From contig CM061921.1 in the NCBI GenBank assembly GCA_031002005.1, positions 174,662,935 through 174,726,934 on the forward strand: a DNA stretch of 64,000 nucleotides, read 5' to 3'. The stretch's first letter is position 1. Every line of letters begins with the position of its first letter. The notes beneath the pieces are model-generated. The model had not been told where the DNA came from, did no database searches, and saw only the letters and a program-made list of their open reading frames with translations. This document shows, piece by piece, positions 56,261 through 64,000 of the stretch. Source of the DNA: Vandiemenella viatica (lineage: Eukaryota > Arthropoda > Insecta > Orthoptera > Morabidae). The translations under genes were made by a program, and so were the position numbers.

Positions 56261-56630
56261 AATTAAGCAAGATATCGAAAAATTTTATTCTTTATTTTCG
56301 ATTTGTCTCGTCGTGTTACATAAGAATCGATCATTAAATTTGACTTTTGCGAAATTTTTCTTCTGCATTTCAACTCAAGACACCTCACTTTTGATACAGT
56401 ATATCTCGAGAACTAGATGAGATATCGAAAATTTTTATTCTTTATTTGTCTCGTCTTTTTAAATAAGAATCCATAATCAAATTTGACTTTGACCAATTTT
56501 TTCTTCTAAATTTCAACCAAAAATATTTCACATTTGAGACAGAATACTAAGCAGGATATCAAAAAATTTTATTCTTCATATTTTATTTGTCTCATCGACT
56601 TACATAATAATCCATCACCAGATTGCGGCG
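56261..56630. repeat. tandem repeat, period about 135-150 bp, 2.6 copies
   Basis: GATATCGAAAA/GATATCAAAA followed by TTTTATTCTT and TTTGTCTCRTC occurs at 56271, 56421 and 56555. Units are AT-rich and diverged. Non-coding. Confidence 0.75.
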
Positions 56631-56893
56631 TTACGTTTATCCTGGAGCCCCTTGAGGTTTTTGTACATATACCCCGTGTCTGTATGGGTACGTCCTAGCC
56701 CCCCCACTCCTCCTCCGTCCGGCGTCACTTCAATGCGTGGTGAAAGTCTCTTGCATCGTCTCCATATTTTTCTTTCCTCCATTCATTATATCAGTGATAA
56801 CCGTGAGTCAGAATACGCTTGAACCATGTTCTTAGATATGTTTAACATATGTGTTTGGCTTCTTTTCCAGCTCGCCATTTTTCCTGCTGTATT

Positions 56894-57143
56894 TTTTTAT
56901 TACTATTATTAATGGCATTTACGCTTCCTTAGGTTATACAACCAGCTCAAGTATGAGTATTTTTAGTTCATCCAGTGTTTTCAGTTTCTTCATGTAATTC
57001 TAGACACCCCACAGGACGGACGGACATAACAAGCACAATCACATACAACACTTAAATACCCATGCCCTAAGCCGTTCTCGAACCGGCGACCTCCGGCAGC
57101 TGAGGCCTGTACTCTAGCACCTACGCTACCGAAGCCGGCATTA
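56894..57143 (-). mobile_element. SINE family B copy with 10-bp duplication
   Basis: A direct repeat CTGCTGTATT flanks it (56884-56893, 57144-57153). The minus strand head starts GCCGGCTTCGGTAGCGTAGG, followed by an A-box-like CTAGAGTACAGGCC and a B-box-like GGTTCGAGAAC, then the family B body with GTCCGTCCTGTGGGG and a decayed A-rich tail. It is more diverged than the copy at 23087-23313. Confidence 0.88.
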
Positions 57144-57347
57144 CTGCTGTATTATTCAAATGTTTATGTAGGAGAGAACTGAGACAACGAAATCGACCGT
57201 GAGTGGCAGCTGGCTGGTTAGTTTTTTCTGACAGGTGCGACTCGCGTTTGTACACCGGTATGAGTTTTATTTCTGTTTTGTTTTGGACGGGCACAGTGAC
57301 TGTCACGTGATTATTTCTTCCTGAGGAATACAGAAGAAGATTTTCTT

Positions 57348-58260
57348 TCAAAGTTCCGCCATACTAGGTGGCATTAAGCCTAGAAAAAGGGAATCTCTCT
57401 CGGGGAAATACTTTAGTTCGACATAATCAGTTTCTTGTAATGTTTCCGAATGTCTTAGACAGTTCACACAATCTTCTTGAGAAACGCTGTATAAAGATTT
57501 GTCTGTAACCCACACGACACCAAATGGTTTGAAGATCATGTTCTTCTTAGCGTTTAACTTGTGTCGCTATGAGTTCATTGGGACTATACTAGTAATGATA
57601 CAGTGGCAGGCGAACTATTTGGTGTTCCGTTCGATTTCATTTGCCAGTTGATCCAGTAAGTATACCTTTTCTGCATTTGGAATTTATTCTTTGCATTATA
57701 GCTCATCTCTACTTTAATGCCTAAAAATTTTGTTACCATCATGATAATGCGCCCTTCTTCCAGCGAAGGCAACATATCACAAAACCACTTCTTAAAAAGG
57801 TTACTACTCTCTTCAGCATGGTAGTTCGATAAAGACAAGTTTGGATTCTGGTATGAAGACTGTATGTGCAGAACCAGCACCTACTATGACAAGTCGCCTT
57901 CCTCAGCCAGTGGGAACTCTTAGACCTCCATTTCCTCGTGAATCATGTCAAAAATATATCTGTTCCTCTTATTTTAATTAACATATGTCTCATCTAAGTA
58001 ATCTATGGACATAAGAGTCCTAGAACAATTTTGAGCGCTTCTTCTTTATTAAAATCATATAATTCAGTACATTTGAGCTTCCGTTTATACCTCTTCCTAG
58101 GCTGTCCGAAAACATGTTTTATATGGGAAAAGTTAATGTTTCTCCTGGCTTCTTCGTTATGGGCTAGGCCTGCACGAAAGCTAATATTACTTCTTTCTGG
58201 TAACTTACTGCATATGGGATTCTGTTTCACAGCATCACTCATCATAAGCACTAACCACAT
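57348..58260 (-). pseudogene. IS630/Tc1-superfamily (DDE_3-type) transposase relic
   Basis: Minus-strand pieces in family order: KYKRKLKCTELYDFNKEEAL (58003-58260), matching the pre-catalytic R-K-x-x-x-x-L-D-x-F-D block; NLFKKWFCDMLPSLEEGRII then KVEMSYNAKNKFQMQKRYTY (57584-57880), corresponding to the FxxWF...GS-VIVMDNASYH region with the catalytic Asp lost; and EDCVNCLRHSETLQETDYVE (57348-57539), matching the C-terminal W-x-x-C-x-H-x-x-K-x-E block. Stops and shifts separate the pieces. No TIRs identified. Confidence 0.6.
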
Positions 58261-58469
58261 AACCTTTAGATTAGCGAAACAAACTGGCGAAATCTATCGG
58301 ACTGACCTTCGGAGATACATCTGGCAACACCCCAGTTCAACTTTAGGTGTAGAGAGTACTGGAGGCAAGGGATTGAATGGAGACAGCGTGACCTTAGCAG
58401 AACTATTTTGATGTCACGGACTATGGTGGAGCATGAGCGGCTGATATAAATGAAAATCGAAAAAAGTGT

Positions 58470-58770
58470 TAATGTTATTAGTGTAAAATGAAAAAGAAAA
58501 GGGAATCACTGTACCAGAAAGGTTTCCCAACAAAAAAGTATGTATCGCTAAGAGAATAAAATGAATCAAATACTAATGTTATCAATACAACAAATCAAAG
58601 GACAGGTCGAAAGAATAAGTGAGCAAATAACAGAAGTGCTAGAAGAGCAAATGAAGGAACATAAGTAATTAAGAGAAGTGGAAAAGAGCGAACGGGAAAT
58701 TAAAAGAATTAATTAAAGAAATAAATACCTTAATAGAAAGTATGAAGGAACAATAAAAGCAATGTACGAT
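58470..58770 (+). pseudogene. coiled-coil ORF relic, origin unknown
   Basis: The plus strand reads IQQIKGQVERISEQITEVLE and EQMKEHK, then a stop, then LREVEKSERE, a Glu/Lys-rich heptad-like pattern typical of a coiled coil. Such segments occur in retroelement Gag/ORF1 N-termini, but I cannot name the element. Confidence 0.35.
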
Positions 58771-59750
58771 CGTGTATTTGCACAGAAAAAGTGATCAGAC
58801 ATGATGTCAGTATGCAAGTGGAAACTATAGAGCCAGGTGGAAGGGGGTAGTGCGGGTAGGGGATGGAGCGAATACTGCGTGACCTTAGCATACTATAGTG
58901 TTGCAATTCATTTTGCATCGTTACCACAAAAATGTTGTTATTTGTAATTATTGATTTCAAATCATTGATGAAACACTATTTGTGGAATTTAACAGGTCTT
59001 TCTTATTAGTGTATGAATATATGCAATCATTGTGTTATATGCCTCATATGCACAGTATACAGTAGTAAATTACAGATATTTTTCCTCATTGCATGTGCGT
59101 GTCTGCAATATTACATCTACGTGTTAACATAGCATCCAGAGTTTCAATTAAAATACGTCTGAAAATTTACATTAAACAATTTCATTTTTTAAATAACTTA
59201 AGTTTAATACGTGTAGCTTAAATCTCTACGGTATCACTGATTTCCAACAATTTTTAGTGTGGATCTGTACTGTTATTGCCTTAAATTCTTACAACTGGCA
59301 ACAAAACTGCACACACATATTTTACAAGACAAATATTAGATAATTCAGTAAAATAAACACAAACCTAGTTACCCATACTCCTTCTTTCCTTTCATCAACT
59401 GAAAATATATTAATTCATAAAAATAATAGCTCCGCAACCCGTCCGTGCTATTGTCACCCAAAGATTTAATTTAATAATGATTTATTTCCACATTTAAAAT
59501 TAATATACCTTTATATAATTATCCTTGATAATTTTTATTTAACTATAAAATATTCATATTTGGTGTAAATCATCAGTACAGGTCGACATCTGTATACTCA
59601 AGTTTACCGTGTCCGGTGCGGCCTGGCAGTCGAAAGGACGCGGGATCAATCAACAGTTCCGGAGGCCTCCTGTTCGAAGTCATATGACGGAAACTCAACC
59701 AAATCCTAATTTCTATTTACCTACTAAATAACGTGTTAATTAAAATATTT

Positions 59751-59791
<41 letters not shown>

Positions 59792-60040
59792 CAAAGAACT
59801 GCTAATAGTCATCGAATAAGAAAATGAAAATATCCAGATAGCTGTGCAATTTCTGAGCTTTCTTTAATATTCTCATGAGTCGTGTGAAACGTTTTCTGAC
59901 ATGAATTAACAGACTTAAAACACGGAATGGTTTCTGCATAGAGTATTCCATTTTCCATTTTGGAAATTGTTCGTGAATTCAGCATTCCTCGATCCACAGT
60001 GTGAAGAGTGTGCCGTGTGTATGTGTTTCCCGTCATAAAC
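58771..60040. other. unassigned DNA with a compound microsatellite
   Basis: Holds a (CA)n(TA)n microsatellite at 59751-59791 and a weak tRNA-like segment near 59608-59690. The 111-codon minus-strand ORF at 59809-60144 has no recognised motif and overlaps the next relic. Confidence 0.4.
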
Positions 60041-60044
60041 AACT

Positions 60045-60545
60045 CAGTGGCCGACCACGTTTGTTTCATGACCGAGACAAGCGATTTCTGCGTCGTAGTG
60101 TCAATGATGACTGACGACAACAATGTGCCAAAGAACAACAACATTCACTTATAACAGATATTTGGCATTGATGAGATATGGCAGCAGGAGATCGATGCGA
60201 TGCCATCTGCTTCATTGCCTCTCCTGGGGTCGTAAACATATGGAAACGCGACCCTACAAGGCCATGGACCAAGGTTGTAAGATAGGCACTGTGAACGCTG
60301 TGGTGGCTCCTTCCTGGTAAGGACTGTGTTTATGTGTTTACATACATGGACTCGGTCTTCTGGTCAAACCAAACCGACCATTGACTGTAAATGGTTATGT
60401 TCAGCTACCTGGAGATCTTTTGCACCCATTCATGGTCTAAGTGTTCACAATCAGCAAATTAACTCTTTTACAGGTTCACAATGTTCCATATAACAGGGAA
60501 AAAATATTTAAAGATTGGTTTGAGGATATTGCGGAAATTTGCAGA
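60045..60545 (+). pseudogene. Tc1-type transposase relic
   Basis: The plus strand starts with SGRPRLFHDRDKRFLRRSVN, the GRPR hinge and second HTH of a Tc1 transposase, and ends with VHNVPYNREKIFKDWFED, a decayed QDNxPxHxAxxxKxWFED block around the second catalytic residue. The middle is poorly readable (TVNGYVQLPGDLLHPFM). Multiple stops; dead. Confidence 0.55.
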
Positions 60546-60659
60546 GAATGATTTTACCTCTTACTGTTATTGTTATTACTCCGCGATTCACTAAATGTGT
60601 GTGGCGGAGGGGGTATTACACCTATCCGAAAGGGTAATAGTTTAGAAGGGATATACGGA

Positions 60660-60775
60660 ATATGGCAGGAGGTACCCATGGGCTATTGTGAGCATTCGCC
60701 TGGAGTAACCCGGGAAAACCATGGAATACCCAGAACAGGATGGCCAGTGTTTTATCTAAAGCTACTCCTGTCGGA
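60660..60775 (-). repeat. SINE family A body block within LINE 3' region
   Basis: The plus strand GAGCATTCGCCTGGAGTAAC then CCGGGAAAACCATGGAATAC matches the body of SINE family A (CATTTGCCTGGAGTGATTTG, GGAAACCATGGAAAACC). It lies in the LINE's 3' untranslated part with no tRNA head visible. Confidence 0.6.
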
Positions 60776-60783
60776 TTTTAAGT

Positions 60784-62260
60784 TTACTCACGTGGTAAAT
60801 CCTTTCCATTCCATTCCCTAAACGCTCGTGGAAACAATGAGTACAGAAATGAATCGGTTCTGGCCCTGATTTCATTTATTTTATTTTCGTGGTCATTACG
60901 AGATATTAATGTTGCTGGTAGCAATATTTGTTTGCTGTCATTCCGAAGTACGTCAGTCGTAAATTTCTCAATTAGCTTTTGTCGAGAGCAACGCCTTCGG
61001 TGTTCAAGGTCTTCCCAACCTAACTCCTTCAACATCGCACTTACGCTTTCCCTCCAATTACATATAACTGTCACGTATCGGGCGGCTCTTCTTTGGACCT
61101 TCTCTAATGCCTTGATTAATCCCTTTTGTTGGGGACCCCATACAGAGCAACAATATTCTAAGTGAGTCCGCACTAGTGACTTTTATGCAATCGATTTAAC
61201 TTCCGGAATACATTGTTTTAAATTACGACCTAGAAATTTGAGCTTACGATTTGCTTTCCCAATTACATTCTCGATATGCTCATTCCATGAAAAGTTATTA
61301 CGAATTGTTACCCCTAGGTACTTAGCGGAATCTTCCACTCAAATTACAGTGCCATTAATTGAATATTCAGAGCTAAATGGTGTCGCCATTTGACTTACAA
61401 ACATGACTTGGCACTTTTTAATGTTTATCACCAACCGCCAGTCTTCACTCCACGCAATTATTTTCACAATATCATCTTGTAACAAAGCGCAGTCGTCCTG
61501 GGTTGTGATTTCACGATAAATAATAGCATCATTGGCAAATAAGCTTTTCATCCACCTTATTATTGCACACAAATCATTAATGTATATGAGAAACAACAGA
61601 GTCCCTATCACGCTTATCTGGGAAACCCCGGACCTCACCTCGGTAAGTGATGAACGCTCACCGTCGAGAACTACACACTGTTTTCTGCCCTTCAGAAAGT
61701 CTGCAACCCAGTCGCATATTTCTCTAGATATGCCGTAACCGGGAAGTTTCCTAAGTAACCTAGTGTGAGGCACAGTGTCGAAAGCTTTTTTAAAAATCTA
61801 GTAGAACTAAATCAACCTGGGATGGCTCATCTATAATACGGCACAAGTCGTGAATTAAAAGTGCAAGTTGTGTTTCGCAGCATCGGCCTTTTCTGAATCC
61901 ATGCTGATTTGAGTTTAAAAGCATACCTCCATTCAAAAACCGCTTGACATTTGAATAGATGATGTGTTCTAAAATCCTGAAAATGGCAGTCTTCCATGTG
62001 GATGGTATTTTTCCTTGATCCAAGGAGGCGGTATATAATTTCATCAAATACGGTGCAATTTCCTTTGCGTTCCTCGAGTAGAATCTTGGAGTAATACCGT
62101 TTGGTCCGGGTGCCTTATTGGTTTTTACATTCATAAGCAGTTTAGTTATTCCCTCGACACCAAGAACGAGATCACTCATAATTTTGTTGGTACAATTTTT
62201 AAATATCGGAATCTCCTCTGAGTTTTCTATCGTGAAAGCTTTTTTGAATATATTATTCAA
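60784..62260 (-). pseudogene. CR1-type ORF2 reverse transcriptase, broken
   Basis: Pieces in order: NKAPGPNGITPRFYSRNAKE, QHGFRKGRCCETQLALLIHD, SQVDLVLLDF, then a shift, HTRLLRKLPGYGISREICDW, a mutated SGVSQISVIGTLLFLIYIND, FANDAIIY in place of FADDxxIY, and C-terminal LEYCCSVWGPQQKGL and KVQRRAARYV. A deletion joins STWKTAIF to RILEHIIYSN, removing the NYRPIS block. With the catalytic Asp changed to Asn, this copy is inactive. Confidence 0.85.
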
Positions 62261-62287
62261 AATTTCTGCTTTCTCTACGCTAGTTTC

Positions 62288-63350
62288 TCATAATTCCCAA
62301 TTTTCCTTAATCAGTGATGGCATAACCTTACGAGAGCCTCTTATTACTTTGACATTCGACCAGTTTTTTTTTTTTGGATTAGTAATCAGATTTTCGGATA
62401 AATTCCTGGCTTGGAATTCTTTAAACGCATCACGGATTGTCTTATGCACTTCCGCTCGCAAATGGACAAATTTTGTGTGATTAGATGAGTCCCCCGATTT
62501 CTGGTAAGTTCTTACTAACCTTAATAAACTTCTTAGGAACAAATTGATTTAAACCTGCCATATTATTTCTTTTAAATTAAACCAAACTTCCTCAACATTT
62601 GTATTTAGCGTGTACGTTTCAAATTTTTTCGCCAAGTGATCAACCATATCCACATTGTTTGTCTTATCGAAGTAATATACGAGTTTGCCTTTGTCATGTG
62701 TCAAATTCAGACTAGATTTTAAAGTTACCACAACCGCCTTGTGATCACTTATACCGTCTTCTATACAAACTGTATCTGCAATTTCAGGATTGTTTATAAG
62801 ATAAAGATCCGAAATGGACGAGGAATATTTGTCGCACCGCGTTGGCTCTTCGACCATCTGTTCAAGAGATCTTTCTGCAAATGATTCTAGGAACGTTTCG
62901 GTTAGTAACTTATCTCTTCCACCCAACCTGAATGTACATGTGTCCCACTTAACCGACAGTAGGTTAAAATCACCACCCACGATCAAAAAATGTCCCTGAA
63001 ATTTTTTTTAAACATTATTAAGCGACTCTCTGAAGCATTCCGCTTTAACCAAATCACAATCCGGAAGATAAAATTTCCCGATTATGAACTTTAAATTTTT
63101 ACCTTGACCCATATCAACTCGCAAAAATTTTCAGTTTCAGTTACTATATAGCAATTGACGGTTTTGTTAACTGCCACGAATATACACCCGCCCATTAAGA
63201 CAGTTCTGTCTTTCCGAAAAACATTAAATGAGGGCAAAATATTTCGCTAGATTCAACCTCTGACGGCAACCAGCTCTCGGTTCCCAGTATTATATCGACA
63301 ACATTAGACGCAACTCCGAAAATTTAGGACCATTATCCTTAGCTGCTTTG
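62288..63350 (-). pseudogene. CR1-type ORF2 endonuclease and linker, broken
   Basis: From the right: LRIMVLNFRSCV near 63304-63340, the start of an endonuclease; LPSFNVFRKDRTVLMGGCIF near 63200; then IVGGDFNLLSVKWDTCTFRL, TRCDKYSSSISDLYLIN and IEDGISDHKAVVVTL (62549-62986), which are the GDFNxxxxxW, DL and SDHxxV blocks with catalytic residues present. Linker coding NHTKFVHLRAEVHKTIRDAF follows at 62288-62542. Frameshifts near 63000 and 62545 break it. Confidence 0.82.
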
Positions 63351-64000
63351 TATTGTTATTTGTGGAGTCTAAATTCGCATTTTTCATATTCGTATTATGA
63401 CGGGAAATGGGTGAAGAATTTGGAGCTGTAGTATTCAATTTATTCGCACCGTGACTTCCAGAAGCTAGATCCAGGTTATCGACACATCCTCTTCGATGAA
63501 CTGAAGGATCCTCGGGCCTCACGGTATTCCTAAAAAATAATTCATATCAAGACGGTTCCATATTTTAGCTGCCACCTTGGTCGCGATTCTCGGTGTGTAG
63601 TGGACACCCGACTTGTCAAATGCATCCCAGCTGGAAGCTATCCATTGGTCGAAGGTCGACGAAGCCCCAGTTGTTTCTGCGACACAGTTCCTGCAAACTG
63701 CAATTAAAATTAAAAATCTTCCACCATACGACCTCCCCACAATCGAGGATGGAGAACTGCAACGATACCGAATTTTCCCGCGCGGTTTTATATGCCTTCT
63801 TGACCAACTTGTCCATGAATTAAACTATATCTGCAACAGAAACTTGACACGAGTCATTAGTACCGACGTGCGCTTTTACTCTTAACTGATAGGAGTTCGA
63901 TTCTCTAATTACTTTTGGAATAGACTCCAAATGGTTGCTCCTGGAAGACAAACAGAATAAACGTTAGTGTGAAGATCTGCACCGTTCTTCATTGCTAGTT
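63304..64000 (-). pseudogene. CR1-type ORF1 with SGNH-esterase-like domain, partial
   Basis: The minus strand from the window edge reads CLPGATIWSLF, then YQLRVKAHVGTNDSCQVS (the GTND block of SGNH hydrolases), an in-frame stop, MDKLVKKAYKTARENSVSLQ, and after a shift DAFDKSGVHYTPRIATKVAA, corresponding to the D-x-x-H end block. The tail NLDLASGSHGANK is low-complexity and runs into the endonuclease start. Some CR1-group ORF1 proteins carry such an esterase, proposed to act on membranes or in RNP assembly. The start lies beyond the window. Confidence 0.68.

Larger units (their letters stand above)
60557..64000 (-). mobile_element. CR1-type LINE, near full length, runs off the right edge
   Basis: The minus strand carries ORF1 (esterase-like, to the window edge), ORF2 endonuclease and RT, and a 3' end whose plus strand begins CTGTTATTGTTATTACTCCG, i.e. 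the element ends in AATAAC-type repeats. The last 60 bases before that tail resemble those of the 6660-7960 copy (CTCCGCCACACACATTTAGT, CGCGGAGTA against CTCTGCCACCTACAGTAATT, TGCAGAGTA), so both belong to one group with different terminal repeats. At least 3.4 kb is present. Confidence 0.82.

Noticed and set aside
1..64000. CRISPR array, bacterial operon or phage features
   Set aside because: No short direct repeats with unique spacers, no ribosome-binding-site-spaced gene series; exons, SINEs and LINEs show a eukaryotic genome.

Overview
This 64 kb window reads as nuclear DNA of an arthropod with a large, repeat-rich genome. The repeats (CR1-type LINEs ending in GATGTA repeats, and a tRNA-derived SINE whose body contains a TTTGCCTGGAGTGATTT-like block) suggest an insect, possibly orthopteran; that assignment is inference. 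There are no operons, Shine-Dalgarno sites or dense ORFs. Almost everything recognisable is a transposable element (TE), mostly decayed and often nested.

Host content: two short plus-strand exons (27634-27687 and 54800-54908) look like consecutive exons of a DEG/ENaC (pickpocket-type) sodium channel. Both have good splice sites, their codon phases match across a 27.1-kb intron, and the joined coding matches the conserved cysteine region (IPIC...CDCLPPC). A second possible host or transposon-derived exon encodes the start of a THAP zinc finger (about 55425-55496).

Layout. 0-8.4 kb: LINE fragments, a dead mariner with TA duplications (1148-2435), SINEs, and a CR1-type LINE (about 6660-7960) that splits an older LINE. 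8.4-15.05 kb: a 6.6-kb hAT-type element delimited by a TIR and an 8-bp duplication (AATATAAC), holding a hAT dimerisation-domain relic, a SINE and three nested non-autonomous DNA elements. 16.4-20.2 kb: a repeat-element copy carrying about eight units of a 368-bp dimeric satellite. 20.2-27.6 kb: mostly unrecognised DNA with SINEs, a pair of 0.4-kb direct repeats and a small hAT MITE before the first channel exon. 27.95-29.38 kb: an apparently intact Tc1-like transposon (340-aa transposase, perfect 34-bp TIRs). 30-37 kb: RTE and other LINE remains. 38.16-45.42 kb: a Penelope-like element (PLE) remnant with inverted terminal repeats, a GIY-YIG endonuclease and a hammerhead-ribozyme-like motif, interrupted by about 6.5 kb of Jockey-type LINE sequence with two zinc-knuckle ORFs plus endonuclease/RT. 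45.9-50.3 kb: a long diverged inverted repeat around Tc1 relics. 51.8-53.3 kb: a LINE RT copy. 54.8-58.3 kb: second channel exon, adjacent SINE, THAP exon, tandem repeats, another SINE and a dead IS630/Tc1-type transposase. 60.0-64.0 kb: a Tc1 relic and a CR1-type LINE running off the right edge, with an esterase-like ORF1.

The window is best understood as introns of a channel gene filled by successive transposon insertions. The only element that looks capable of activity from sequence alone is the Tc1-like copy. Coordinates of decayed elements are approximate; those bounded by target-site duplications were read base by base.
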